A stretch of 64,000 nt of DNA from Sphingomonas sp. S2M10 (GCF_012650175.1 NZ_JAAILI010000008.1:558001-622000); one strand, 5' to 3'. Positions 20,561-29,405 are shown, counted from the stretch's first letter. A program made the numbers and translations. Notes: generated by a model from the letters alone, not told the origin.

Positions 20561-20575
20561 TCACCGCATGAACGG

Positions 20576-20602
20576 AAAAGGGGCCCGGTTTCCCGCGCCC
20601 CT
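20576..20602. terminator. Hairpin between convergent genes, probably bidirectional
   Basis: A stem of about 10 bp with one mismatch (GGGGC...GCCCC with inner CGG/CCG pairs). It is flanked by AAAA on the left, giving a T-run on the minus strand. It serves the minus-strand TbpB-like gene best, and may also stop the plus-strand lipoprotein transcript. Confidence 0.6.
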
Positions 20603-20614
20603 CTTCGTCTGGGC

Positions 20615-21652
20615 TTATTGCTGCTTCACGCCGACGACTTCACCGACGATGCGGGTATCCGCTCCGTTGATCGTGCCCGCGGCACCGAAGACCATGCCCA
20701 TGTTCACGCCCTTCGAGCCGTAGAAGGAACCGGCAACCGTGCCGGTCACGCCGTTGCCGCCCGAAAGGCTGCCGCTGAACTGGTTCTGGCTGATCGGAAT
20801 GCCACCCTGTACGGTCAGCGTCACATAAGCCGTCGCCGCGCCGCTGGTGGGCACCGTCGTCACGTTGAGCGTCGTGGTCACCAGGCCTGTGGCAAAGTTC
20901 ACCGTCACCGTTGCCGTGCCGCCGACGCGGTTCAGCGTGGTGGCGTTATTGGCGACGCTCACCGCGCGGCCGACAATGCGGGTGGTGTAGGTAGCCGTGC
21001 CCGTGGTCGGCATGTCGTAGGACAGCGTCGGATAGCCCCAGACCGAATAGGTCAGGCGCTTCTGACCGGTGGTCGAATCGCCGCGCCACCAGTTGGCATA
21101 GCTCAGCACGGTCAGCTGGCTGAGCAGGCTGTCGCTGGTCACCACCGCAGGCGTGGTGCTGGTAGCGGTACGCACGCCAAGGTTGTTGAGCACCTCGAGC
21201 TGGGTGAAATTGCCCGGAAGTGCGCCGGTGGCGGTGCTCACGCTGCGATAGACGAACTCGGTGACCGTCGGGGAGGCCGTCGTCACCACGTTGGTGCTGG
21301 TGAAGCGCGATTCCTCAGAGGCCTCGTCCATCACGAAGGTGCCGGCGGAAAGATCCGCGGTGGCGGCAAGCTTCACGCGACCCGTCGGGGTCTGCGTTTC
21401 GGTCGCGACAGCGCTGAGCGTCACCGCCGAGGTGGCCGGATCGCCGGTATAGTTGGTCGTCGCGTTCAGCGTGTTGAACTCGGTCGCGGTCGTCAGCGGG
21501 AAGGCGGTATAAGTCGGCGTCGGCGACGGAGTGGGCGTCGGCGAGCTGGTCGGCGTCGGCGTGGGCGTCGACGAGGAGTCGTCGCCGCCGCTGCAGCTTG
21601 CCAGCGCGGCCGCAGCCGCGGCAGTGCCCAGAATGACATAACGGCGAATCAT
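20615..21652 (-). CDS. TbpB-like (Slam-type) surface lipoprotein with Pro/Thr linker
   Basis: 345 residues. A lipoprotein signal ends at the lipobox LASC, followed by a short acidic/Ser stretch and a PT-repeat linker (about residues 28-50). The C-terminal SGSLSGGNGVTGTVAGSFYG, followed by GMVFGA, is the beta-barrel signature of transferrin-binding-protein-like lipoproteins (KxSGSF...GxFYGxxAxExGGVF type). In other bacteria such lipoproteins can reach the surface through Slam translocators. No Slam or receptor gene lies next to it. The ATG at 21652 is preferred: it gives a clean signal peptide. Confidence 0.75.
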   Translation of the reverse strand: MIRRYVILGTAAAAAALASCSGGDDSSSTPTPTPTSSPTPTPSPTPTYTAFPLTTATEFNTLNATTNYTGDPATSAVTLSAVATETQTPTGRVKLAATADLSAGTFVMDEASEESRFTSTNVVTTASPTVTEFVYRSVSTATGALPGNFTQLEVLNNLGVRTATSTTPAVVTSDSLLSQLTVLSYANWWRGDSTTGQKRLTYSVWGYPTLSYDMPTTGTATYTTRIVGRAVSVANNATTLNRVGGTATVTVNFATGLVTTTLNVTTVPTSGAATAYVTLTVQGGIPISQNQFSGSLSGGNGVTGTVAGSFYGSKGVNMGMVFGAAGTINGADTRIVGEVVGVKQQ

Positions 21653-21843
21653 ACGAAAACTCCTCGAGAACCTGCGCGCGACAGGAAATGACTTGGCCCC
21701 CTGTACCGCAGGTGAACGGGCCTGCGTCAAGGCTAGACGCGCGGATGGTTGCGTCGCACTGGAAAAAGCCGCCGCCTACGCGTATCGAGCGCCGCATATC
21801 GCCGGCGCGCCCGCCGGCCCCTTCACGACAGGATCGAAATACA

Positions 21844-22941
21844 ATGGGTTTCCGTTGCGGCATCGTCGGCCTGCCCAATGTCGGCAAGTCCACGCTTTTC
21901 AATGCGCTGACCGAGACGGCCGCGGCGCAGGCGGCCAATTATCCGTTCTGCACGATCGAGCCGAACGTGGGCAACGTGGCAGTCCCCGACCCGCGCCTCA
22001 ACAAGCTGGCGGATATCGCCGGCTCGCAGAAGATCATCGAGACCCAGCTCGGCTTCGTCGACATCGCAGGCCTGGTGCGCGGCGCCAGCAAGGGCGAAGG
22101 GCTGGGCAACCAGTTCCTCGGCAACATCCGCGAGGTGGACGCGGTGGTCCATGTGCTGCGCTGCTTCGAGAATGACGACATCCAGCATGTCGACAACAAG
22201 GTCGATCCGATCGCGGATGCCGAGACGGTCGAGACCGAGCTGATGCTCTCCGACCTCGAAAGCCTCGAGAAGCGCGTGCCCAACCTCGCCAAGAAGGCGG
22301 CGCAGGGCGACAAGGAGGCCAAGGCGGCCGCCTCGGTGCTCGGCCAGGCGCTCGACCTGCTGCGCGACGGCAAGCCCGCGCGGCTGACCGTCCCCAAGGA
22401 CGAGGACGAAGCCCGCCATCTGCGCCTCGCCCAGCTGCTCACCGCCAAGCCGGTCCTGTACGTCTGCAACGTCAACGAGGAAGACGCGGCGAACGGCAAC
22501 GATCTCTCTGCAAAGGTGTTCGCCAAGGCGGCGGCCGAGGGCGCGCAGGCGGTGGTCGTCTCGGCGGCGATCGAGGCCGAGATCGCGACGATGCCGCTCG
22601 ACGAGCGCGGCGAGTTCTTGGGCGAACTCGGGCTGGAGGAGACCGGGCTCGCCCGCGTGATCCGCGCCGGCTACACGCTGCTCGACCTGCTGACCTTCTT
22701 CACCGTCGACCCCAAGGAAGCGCGCGCCTGGACCGTCCATCGCGGCGCCACCGCGCCCAATGCGGCGGGCGAGATCCACAGCGATTTCGAAAAGGGCTTC
22801 ATCCGCGCCGAGACGATCGCCTATGACGATTTCGTCGCGCTGGGCGGCGAAGCCAAGGCGCGCGAGGCCGGCAAATTGCGCGCGGAAGGCAAGGCCTATG
22901 TCGTCCAGGATGGCGACGTAATGCACTTCCTGCACAGCTGA
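21844..22941 (+). CDS. ychF: Redox-regulated ATPase YchF (OLA1 family)
   Basis: 365 residues. An Obg-family P-loop protein that prefers ATP to GTP and binds ribosomes. It starts MGFRCGIVGLPNVGKST (G1), has DIAGLVRGASKGEGLGNQFL (G3 and switch region), and NVNE in place of NKxD (G4), which is the reason for its ATP preference. The C-terminal TGS domain contains FFTVDPKEARAWT and VVQDGDVMHFLHS. Complete and standard. Confidence 0.97.
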   Translation: MGFRCGIVGLPNVGKSTLFNALTETAAAQAANYPFCTIEPNVGNVAVPDPRLNKLADIAGSQKIIETQLGFVDIAGLVRGASKGEGLGNQFLGNIREVDAVVHVLRCFENDDIQHVDNKVDPIADAETVETELMLSDLESLEKRVPNLAKKAAQGDKEAKAAASVLGQALDLLRDGKPARLTVPKDEDEARHLRLAQLLTAKPVLYVCNVNEEDAANGNDLSAKVFAKAAAEGAQAVVVSAAIEAEIATMPLDERGEFLGELGLEETGLARVIRAGYTLLDLLTFFTVDPKEARAWTVHRGATAPNAAGEIHSDFEKGFIRAETIAYDDFVALGGEAKAREAGKLRAEGKAYVVQDGDVMHFLHS

Positions 22942-22952
22942 GGACATTCATA

Positions 22953-23060
22953 AGCCCCTCCTCCTTGGAGGAGGGGTTGGGGGTGGAGGTATTCCAGAAC
23001 GGCTGCTGGTCTCGGTGAGACACTGCCCCACCCCAACCCCTCCCCTGAAGGGGAGGGGCT
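22953..23060. repeat. Dispersed palindromic element, family B
   Basis: A 108-bp inverted repeat after ychF: the left arm (AGCCCCTCC...GGAGGAGGGGTTGGGG) pairs with the right arm (CCCAACCCCTCCCC...GGGGAGGGGCT). Each arm itself contains a small hairpin, as in paired REP sequences. It may act as the transcription end for both ychF and the convergent response-regulator gene. Confidence 0.8.
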
Positions 23061-23071
23061 CGCATTGCTCC

Positions 23072-23413
23072 CTACCCGCACGCCTTCACGATCAGCATCG
23101 CGAGATGCTCGCGCAGGAACGGCTTGGCCAGCACCGGTCGCTCGCGATAGGCGCCTTCCAGCCCCAGCGCGCCATAGCCGGTGGCGAAGGCATAGGGGAT
23201 CGCGCGCTCGGCCAGAATATCCGCCACCGGGAAGGACCGATGGCCGTCGAGATTGACGTCGAGGATTGCCAGATCGGCCTCCACCCGCCGCGCCGCCTCC
23301 AGTGCCTCGGGCAGCCGCATGGCGATCTCCACCACCTCATGGCCAAGATCCGCCAGCATGTCCTCGATCAGGAAGGCGATCGTCATCTCATCTTCGACGA
23401 TCAGGACACGCAC
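23072..23413 (-). CDS. Single-domain response regulator (receiver only)
   Basis: 113 residues, a CheY-like receiver with no output domain. Acidic pocket VEDE, phosphoacceptor Asp in AILDVNLDG, Thr in FATGYG and Lys in VLAKPF. It follows the HWE kinase gene by 9 bases, so it is very probably the direct partner. Output must go through protein contacts, for example with the chemoreceptor encoded divergently or with another phosphorelay protein. Confidence 0.9.
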   Translation of the reverse strand: MRVLIVEDEMTIAFLIEDMLADLGHEVVEIAMRLPEALEAARRVEADLAILDVNLDGHRSFPVADILAERAIPYAFATGYGALGLEGAYRERPVLAKPFLREHLAMLIVKACG

Positions 23414-23422
23414 GGCACGATC

Positions 23423-24859
23423 CTATTCCACGGTGACGGCAGCGAGCGACGCCTCTACGGTACAGCGCAGCCCCTCGGGCTCAAAGTAAAGCGTCACCTT
23501 GCCGCCAAGTTCCCCCGCCAGGCCACGTTCGATTAACCTTGATCCGAAACCGCGCCGCGACGGTGCCGCGACCGGCGGCCCGTTTCGCTCCCGCCATTCC
23601 AGCCGCAGTTGCTCCTGCTTGAGCGACCAGGCGATCTCCACCCGACCAGTGTCGTTCGACCAAGCGCCATATTTCACCGCGTTGGTGGAAAGCTCATGCA
23701 TCGCCAGCGCCAGCGCCAGTGCGGTCTTCGGCGAGATCCGAACGTCCGTCCCGGTCAGCATGCAGCGCGCCGGATCATGCTGGTGCGGCCGCACGGCCTG
23801 ATCGATCGCCTCGCGCAGCGACGCACCTGCCCAGCGCTCGCCGGTGAGCAGGTCGTTCGCCTGGGCCAGCGCCACCAGCCGCGCGGCAAATTGCTCCTGC
23901 GCCACCGCCATGTCGGGCGCGGCGCGGAAGGTACGCATCGCGATCGCCTGCACCATCGCGAGCGTATTCTTCACCCGGTGGTTGAGCTCGTTGATCACCA
24001 GCCGCAGATGCTCGTTGGTGCGCCGCTGCTCGGTTATGTCCGAAGCCGCGCCGAACCATTCGACCAGCGCGCCGCCCTCGTCGGTGAGCGGCACCGCGCG
24101 CGAGGCGACCCATCCGATGCTGCCATCGGCCTGATGCACGCGGTGTTCCAGTTCGAGCGGTTGGCGGGTCGCCACCGCCTCGGCGATCGCCGCCTGGACC
24201 CGCTCGCGATCCTCTGCGGCGATATAGGCGTCCATCCATCCGGGCAGCGTCTGGCTGGCATGGGCCAGGAAGGTGCCACCGTCGAGGTGAAGCAGCTCCG
24301 ACCAGTCGGGGCTCATCCGGTATATCGCGTCCGAGGTCGCCTCGACGAAGGCACGCAGCCGTCCTTCGCTCTCGCGCAGCTGGCGCTGGGCGAGCACCTT
24401 CTGGGTCGTCTCGACGACAATCGCGATCACCCCCGCCGGCGTTCCCGATTCATCGAGCACCGGCGAATAATCGAGGTTCATCCACACCGGCTCCAGCTTG
24501 CCGCGCCGCTGCAACGCCAGTTCCTGATCGCGATAGGCCAGCGTCCGGCCGCTGAGACCGGTGCGCATAACATGATCGTTGAAGTCCGCGATTTCGGACC
24601 AACCCTCGCGCACCTTCGATCCCAGCAGTGCCGGGTGCCGGCTCCCGGCGAATTCGGAATAGGCGTCGTTGTAGATCATCACGCCGTCTTCGCCCCACAG
24701 CAGCACGATGGGCACGGGTGAAAGCAACAGCATCTGGGTGACGGACTTCAGGCTCTGCGGCCAGATCGCAAGCGGCCCGATCGAGGTCGCGCCCCAATCG
24801 AAATCGCGGATCATCTGTCCCAATTGCCCCCCGCCGATCGGGTAGCCCGCATTGCCCAT
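23423..24859 (-). CDS. HWE-family sensory histidine kinase with PAS domains
   Basis: 478 residues, soluble. Two PAS-like domains (about 10-150 and 160-285; the second with a PAC end IGWVASRAVPLTDEGG...EWFGAASDITEQRR) precede an HWE kinase core. The phosphoacceptor His is in INELNHRVKNTLAMVQ, MHELSTNAVKYGA is the N-box and LEWRERNGP gives the WE motif. A late GFGSRLIERGLAGELGG is the G-box. The start at 24859 has GGAGG at good spacing; a second ATG lies one codon earlier. PAS sensing suggests light, redox or a small ligand. It is transcribed divergently from the chemoreceptor gene. Confidence 0.9.
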   Translation of the reverse strand: MGNAGYPIGGGQLGQMIRDFDWGATSIGPLAIWPQSLKSVTQMLLLSPVPIVLLWGEDGVMIYNDAYSEFAGSRHPALLGSKVREGWSEIADFNDHVMRTGLSGRTLAYRDQELALQRRGKLEPVWMNLDYSPVLDESGTPAGVIAIVVETTQKVLAQRQLRESEGRLRAFVEATSDAIYRMSPDWSELLHLDGGTFLAHASQTLPGWMDAYIAAEDRERVQAAIAEAVATRQPLELEHRVHQADGSIGWVASRAVPLTDEGGALVEWFGAASDITEQRRTNEHLRLVINELNHRVKNTLAMVQAIAMRTFRAAPDMAVAQEQFAARLVALAQANDLLTGERWAGASLREAIDQAVRPHQHDPARCMLTGTDVRISPKTALALALAMHELSTNAVKYGAWSNDTGRVEIAWSLKQEQLRLEWRERNGPPVAAPSRRGFGSRLIERGLAGELGGKVTLYFEPEGLRCTVEASLAAVTVE

Positions 24860-25080
24860 CATGCTCCTCCACCTTGCGGATCGCGCCGTCCCTCGGCGCA
24901 ACACACAATGTTTCCTGCCCGCCATGGTTCATTCCGGCCGCGCCGGCGAGAATCGATGTTCTTCAAAGCGTGTCGTCGCGGAGGGCATCACAACAAAATG
25001 CACAACGCTGCCCGCAACGGGCTGGAAATAATCCTACAATGGGCCCGTTACGGGGGCAGTACGCGCTCGGGGGGACACGC

Positions 25081-26844
25081 ATGACGATTACCGCGCGGGT
25101 ACGCAGCGGCGCGATCGCGCTGATTCTGCTTCTGGGCATTGCCTTCGCCGTTTCGGCGTGGCGCATTCACGCCATTCGGATGGGCGGGCCGATGCACCGC
25201 GCATCGATGCAGATCGCCGATCTGAACGCTGATATCCTGCCGCCGCCGGAATATATCATCGAGCCCTATCTGGAAGCGACGCTGCTGCTCGATCACCCCG
25301 AGCGGCTGTCCACTGCCCGTGCGCGGCTCGTGGAACTGCGCAAGCAATATGACGATCGGCACAGCGTCTGGGCCCAGTCCGACCTGCCCGATCGGCTGAA
25401 GCGCGCGATCCTTGCCGATACGCACACACCGGCAATGCGCTTCTGGCAGGAGGCGCAGGGTCCGTTTCTCGCCGCCATCGCCGCGAACGATCTCGCTGGC
25501 GCGCGGCGCAGCTATGCCCAGCTGACCGAGGCCTATGACGCGCACCGCAAGGCCATCGACGCGCTGGTCAAGGCCACCGGCGAGGAACAGGCCGCGTTCG
25601 GCGACCGCTCTTCCCAGTCGCTCGGCGTATCGCTCGGCGTGCTGGCGGTGCTGGCGCTGGCGCTGTTCGGGACGATCGGCTGGTTCGCCTGGTGGCTGAT
25701 CGGGCAGCTGGCGCGGCCGCTGTCGCAGGTCGCCCAGGCCACCACCACGCTGTCGCGCGGGCAGGACATCGCGGTCCCCTATCGCGACCGGACCGACGAA
25801 CTGGGCGAGATCGCCCAGGCGGTTGCGCGCTTCCATGGGGCGGCGCGCAGCCGCGCCGAGATGGACGCCGCGCATCTCGCCGAGCAGGAACGCGTCGGCG
25901 AGATGCTCGCCGCCGCGCTGGCCGCGCTGGAAAAGGGCGACCTGCGCCACCGCATCACCACCGTTTTCCCGGGCATGTACGAGCCCGTGCGCCTCAGCTT
26001 CAACCGCGCTGCCGGCGCCCTGTCCGCGATGCTGCGTACCGCGATCATGAGCGCGCGCAACATCGGCACCGGCTCCGGCGAGATCGCCACCGCCTCGGAG
26101 GATCTTGCCCGCCGAACGGAAGGGACCGCGCACTCGCTGCAGGAAGCCAGCAGCGCGATCCAGCTGATCGAGAACCGCCTGAAGAGCAGCAGCCAGTCGG
26201 CCGAGACGACGATGGCGCGCGCCGAGCAGGCAGGGGCCGCGGTGCATGCCGGCCGCGGCACCGCGCAGAATGCCGCCGCGGCGATGAACAACGTCTCCGA
26301 ACGCGCCGACGCCATCGACACCGTCGTCGAGGGGCTGGACAAGATCGCCTTCCAGACTCGCGTCCTTGCCATGAACGCGGCGGTGGAGGCAGGCCGGGCC
26401 GGCGAGGCCGGGCGCGGCTTCGCGGTGGTCGCCGATCTCGTCTCTGCCCTCGCGCTGCGTGCCGAGGAAGAAGCGAAGCGCGGCCGCGAGTTGATCAACG
26501 AGACGCAGGTCGACGTCGCCCGCGCCGCCAGCGAGGTGCGCGCCGTCGATGTCGCGCTTGGCGAGATCGTGCAGGATTTCGACGGCGTGCAAGCACTGCT
26601 CCAGGCGCTGCGCGAGGACAACCATTCGCAGGCGAACGCCATTTCGGAAATCACGCGCACGGTGATGGAGATGGAAGCCGCCACCCAGCAGAACGCAGCG
26701 ATGGTGGAGCAGACCTCCGCCGCTGCCCGTTCGCTGGACAGCGAGGCAAGCCTGCTGCTCCGCAATGCCGAGGCCTTCCGCGTGGAGGAGGACACCCCGG
26801 CGCGCAGGCAGGCCGCTGCCCCCGCCTTGGCGGTGGTGCACTGA
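25081..26844 (+). CDS. Methyl-accepting chemotaxis protein
   Basis: 587 residues. A first membrane segment (about 11-28), a periplasmic helical-bundle sensor (about 35-180), a second membrane segment (about 183-208), a HAMP domain (about 210-262), then the cytoplasmic signalling rod. The hairpin tip reads LDKIAFQTRVLAMNAAVEAGRAGEAGRGFAVVADLV, which departs slightly from the consensus (R for N after QT, G for A), but the glutamate/alanine heptad pattern is intact. QQNAAMVEQTSAAARSL follows. No cheA/cheW is close, so it is an orphan receptor, possibly linked to the neighbouring kinase. Confidence 0.93.
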   Translation: MTITARVRSGAIALILLLGIAFAVSAWRIHAIRMGGPMHRASMQIADLNADILPPPEYIIEPYLEATLLLDHPERLSTARARLVELRKQYDDRHSVWAQSDLPDRLKRAILADTHTPAMRFWQEAQGPFLAAIAANDLAGARRSYAQLTEAYDAHRKAIDALVKATGEEQAAFGDRSSQSLGVSLGVLAVLALALFGTIGWFAWWLIGQLARPLSQVAQATTTLSRGQDIAVPYRDRTDELGEIAQAVARFHGAARSRAEMDAAHLAEQERVGEMLAAALAALEKGDLRHRITTVFPGMYEPVRLSFNRAAGALSAMLRTAIMSARNIGTGSGEIATASEDLARRTEGTAHSLQEASSAIQLIENRLKSSSQSAETTMARAEQAGAAVHAGRGTAQNAAAAMNNVSERADAIDTVVEGLDKIAFQTRVLAMNAAVEAGRAGEAGRGFAVVADLVSALALRAEEEAKRGRELINETQVDVARAASEVRAVDVALGEIVQDFDGVQALLQALREDNHSQANAISEITRTVMEMEAATQQNAAMVEQTSAAARSLDSEASLLLRNAEAFRVEEDTPARRQAAAPALAVVH

Positions 26845-26863
26845 GAGCCGGGGACCGCCTCCC

Positions 26864-27262
26864 CTATCCCTCGAACGCCGTGAGGATCGGGCACGGCCCG
26901 GCGCTGCCCGATCCGCATTCCCGCGCCAACCGCGCCAGCCCCTCGCGCGCCTGCACCAGCTCGGCGATCTTCTCGTCCAGCGCGCCGATCCGCGCCTGCG
27001 CCAGCTCGCGCGCCCGGGCGCGATCATCGGTCGCGTCTAGTTCGAGCAGTTCGCCGATCTCCTCCAACGTGAATCCGGCCGCCTGCGCCGAGCGAATGAA
27101 GCGCAGCCGCCGCACCGCCTCCTCGCCGTATCGGCGCACCCCCGAATCCGGCCCGCCGCCGCGCGCCGGCGTGGCGAGCAGCCCGCGGCGTTGATAGTAG
27201 CGCACCGTCTCCACCCCTACCCCGCCGGCATCGGCAAGTTTTCCAATCGTAAGCTGCGACAT
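26864..27262 (-). CDS. MerR-family metal-responsive regulator with CueR-like Cys loop
   Basis: 132 residues. The winged-helix domain (LTIGKLADAGGVGVETVRYYQRRGLL, then VRRYGEEAVRRLRFIRSAQAAGFTLEEIGELL) is very close to mercury MerR. The metal site differs: the position of MerR Cys82 is Arg here, and the C-terminal pair is Cys-x7-Cys (ECGSGSAGPCPIL), the spacing of the Cu(I)/Ag(I) sensor CueR rather than the Cys-x8-Cys of MerR. It is divergent from the glutaredoxin-MauE gene over a mer-type operator, which it presumably binds and untwists when loaded with a thiophilic metal. Confidence 0.88.
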   Translation of the reverse strand: MSQLTIGKLADAGGVGVETVRYYQRRGLLATPARGGGPDSGVRRYGEEAVRRLRFIRSAQAAGFTLEEIGELLELDATDDRARARELAQARIGALDEKIAELVQAREGLARLARECGSGSAGPCPILTAFEG

Positions 27263-27265
27263 CGC

Positions 27266-27297
27266 TTGACTCCGTACCATGGTACGGAGCCTATAGC
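27266..27297 (+). promoter_or_regulatory. mer-type operator-promoter for the glutaredoxin-MauE operon
   Basis: A -35 TTGACT (27266-27271) and a -10 TATAGC (27292-27297) lie 20 bases apart, or 19 if CTATAG is used: the overlong spacer typical of MerR-activated promoters. Between them is a perfect 20-bp palindrome, CTCCGTACCATGGTACGGAG (27270-27289). Its half-sites CCGTAC-N4-GTACGG match those I recall for the Tn501/Tn21 mer operator. Confidence 0.88.
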
Positions 27298-27320
27298 GGC
27301 AGCGGAGCCAAGGAAAGCCC

Positions 27321-28079
27321 ATGCCATCCGCCGCGAACAAGACCGCAATTCTCTATCGCATGGTGCAGGGCGCGCATGTCTGCCCCTGGGGCCTGCGCGC
27401 CCTGCACCTGCTGAAAAGCCACGGCTATACCGTGGACGATCGCCACCTCACCACCCGCGAGGAAACCGATGCCTTCAAGGCACGGCATGGCGTGGCGACC
27501 ACCCCGCAGATTTTTGTCGGCGAGCAGCGGATCGGCGGGCACGACGATCTCCGCCGCTATCTCGGCCGGAAGCTCCGCGACCCCAAGGCGAAGACCTACC
27601 GCCCGGTGATCGTGCTGTTCGCCATCGCCGCGCTGATGGCGCTCGCCGCCTCTCGAGCCGCCTATGCCACGCCGTTCACGCTGCGAGCGGGCGAATGGTT
27701 CGTCAGCTTCTCGATGTGCCTGCTGGCGATGCTCAAGCTGCGCGACGTGTCCGGGTTCGCGACGATGTTCCTCGGCTACGACCTGCTCGCCCGCCGCTGG
27801 GTGCCCTATGCCACGATCTACCCTTTCGCTGAGGCGACAGCGGGGCTGCTGATGACCGCCAATGTGCTGCCCTGGTTCTCGGCGCCGCTCGCACTGTGCG
27901 TCGGCGGGATCGGTGCGGTTTCCGTGTTCAAGGCGGTCTATATCGATCGCCGCGACCTCAAATGCGCCTGTGTCGGCGGCGACAGCAACGTGCCGCTCGG
28001 CTTCGTGTCGCTCACCGAGAACCTGATGATGATCGCGATGGGCCTCTGGATGCTCATGCGCACCGTACCGGGAGCCTGA
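27321..28079 (+). CDS. Glutaredoxin-MauE/DoxX-like membrane fusion
   Basis: 252 residues. The N-terminal glutaredoxin domain (1-85) has the active site CPWG at residues 21-24 and the cis-Pro loop TTPQIFVG. Four membrane helices follow (about 95-245) of the MauE/DoxX redox-associated type, ending with CAC (Cys215, Cys217) and the family signature GGDSNVPLGFVSLTENLMM. It probably passes electrons or thiols between the cytoplasm and membrane Cys pairs, for repair or maturation of metal-stressed proteins. Its promoter is the mer-type operator just upstream, and the next gene starts 3 bases after its stop. Confidence 0.85.
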   Translation: MPSAANKTAILYRMVQGAHVCPWGLRALHLLKSHGYTVDDRHLTTREETDAFKARHGVATTPQIFVGEQRIGGHDDLRRYLGRKLRDPKAKTYRPVIVLFAIAALMALAASRAAYATPFTLRAGEWFVSFSMCLLAMLKLRDVSGFATMFLGYDLLARRWVPYATIYPFAEATAGLLMTANVLPWFSAPLALCVGGIGAVSVFKAVYIDRRDLKCACVGGDSNVPLGFVSLTENLMMIAMGLWMLMRTVPGA

Positions 28080-28082
28080 TCG

Positions 28083-29405
28083 TTGCGTACCGTCTTCACC
28101 GCTCTTGCCCTGCTCGCCCCGCTGCCCGCCTTCGCGCAGGAAGACCACAGCATGCACGACATGGCCGGCATACCCGCCGAACCCACCCCCCAGGACCATG
28201 CGGCGATGGGCCACACGATGTCCGGCATGACGACGAAGCAGCCCATGGCGATGATGCGCATGGGCGGCTCCGACCATGCCGCGGGCGGCTCTGGTACGTC
28301 GCTGCTCCCGCAGGCCGACGGACCGATGCGCGGGGTGATGCTGAGCCATGGCGAATGGATGGTGATGGCGCACGGCTATCTCTGGGGCGTCTACACCGAT
28401 CAGGGCGGCAAGCGCGGCAGCGACGCGGCCTTTGTCGAATCGATGGCAATGCTCAGCGCCACGCGCGATTGGGGCAACGGCACCTCGCTCCAGCTGCGCG
28501 CGATGGGCAGTCTGGAGCCCGCAATGGGCCAGCGCGGCTATCCCAACCTGTTCGCCAGCGGCGAAACCGCCAACGGCATGCCGCTGGTCGATCGCCAGCA
28601 TCCGCACGATCTGTTCATGGAACTGACCGCGCGCATCGACACCCAGGTCGCGCCGGATACCAAGCTGTTCGTCTATGGCGGCCCCGTGGCCGAACCGGCA
28701 CTCGGCCCCAGCGCGTTCATGCATCGGCGCTCGGCCCGCTATTTCGCGCTCTCCCCGATCGCGCATCACTGGTTCGACAGCAGCCACATCACCTATGGCG
28801 TGGTCACCGGCGGCGTGCAGGCCGGACGCGTGCAGCTGGAAGGCTCCTGGTTCAACGGACGGGAGCCCGACGAGCATCGCTGGGACATCGATCCGATCAA
28901 GCTCGACAGCTGGAGCGTCCGCGCCAGCTGGTCGCCCAGCGATCGCTGGGTGGCACAGGTCTCGACCGGGCGGCTCAAGAACCCCGAGGTCACCCACCAG
29001 GGCGAGGACGAGCAGCGCACCACCGCCAGCCTCCATTACAGCACCGGCAAGGTCTCCGCGATGGTCGCCTATGCCGCCAAGCACCGGCTGCCGGGGCCAG
29101 TGCTGAGCGCGTTCACGGCGGAGGCGAACTGGGACGTCACCAGCCGCCACAGCCTGTTCGGTCGCGTCGAGAATGTCGCCAATGACGAGCTGTTTCCCGA
29201 TCACGACTCCCCGTTGCATGACCGCAAGTTCCGGATCACGCGGTTCGAAGGGGGCTATGCCTATCGAATCCCGCTCGCGCACCAGACCGAGCTGGCGCTG
29301 GGCGGATCGGTGGCGGCCTATGCCAAGCCGAGCGCGCTCGACGCCGCCTATGGCAAGGCGCCGGTGAGCTATACGCTGTTCGCGCGGCTGGCGCTCGGGC
29401 GGTAA
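28083..29405 (+). CDS. Outer-membrane beta-barrel protein with Met/His-rich N-terminus
   Basis: 440 residues with a TTG start (GGAG eight bases upstream). A Sec signal (MRTVFTALALLAPLPAFAQ) is followed by a stretch rich in Met and His (HSMHDMAG, HAAMGHTMSGM, MAMMRMGGSDH; about residues 20-65), like copper-binding segments of CopA/CopB/PcoB proteins. The rest alternates polar and aromatic residues and ends in FARLALGR, as expected for a porin-like barrel, though without a final Phe. Co-transcription with the glutaredoxin-MauE gene under a MerR regulator points to Cu/Ag or Hg handling at the outer membrane. Confidence 0.75.
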   Translation: MRTVFTALALLAPLPAFAQEDHSMHDMAGIPAEPTPQDHAAMGHTMSGMTTKQPMAMMRMGGSDHAAGGSGTSLLPQADGPMRGVMLSHGEWMVMAHGYLWGVYTDQGGKRGSDAAFVESMAMLSATRDWGNGTSLQLRAMGSLEPAMGQRGYPNLFASGETANGMPLVDRQHPHDLFMELTARIDTQVAPDTKLFVYGGPVAEPALGPSAFMHRRSARYFALSPIAHHWFDSSHITYGVVTGGVQAGRVQLEGSWFNGREPDEHRWDIDPIKLDSWSVRASWSPSDRWVAQVSTGRLKNPEVTHQGEDEQRTTASLHYSTGKVSAMVAYAAKHRLPGPVLSAFTAEANWDVTSRHSLFGRVENVANDELFPDHDSPLHDRKFRITRFEGGYAYRIPLAHQTELALGGSVAAYAKPSALDAAYGKAPVSYTLFARLALGR

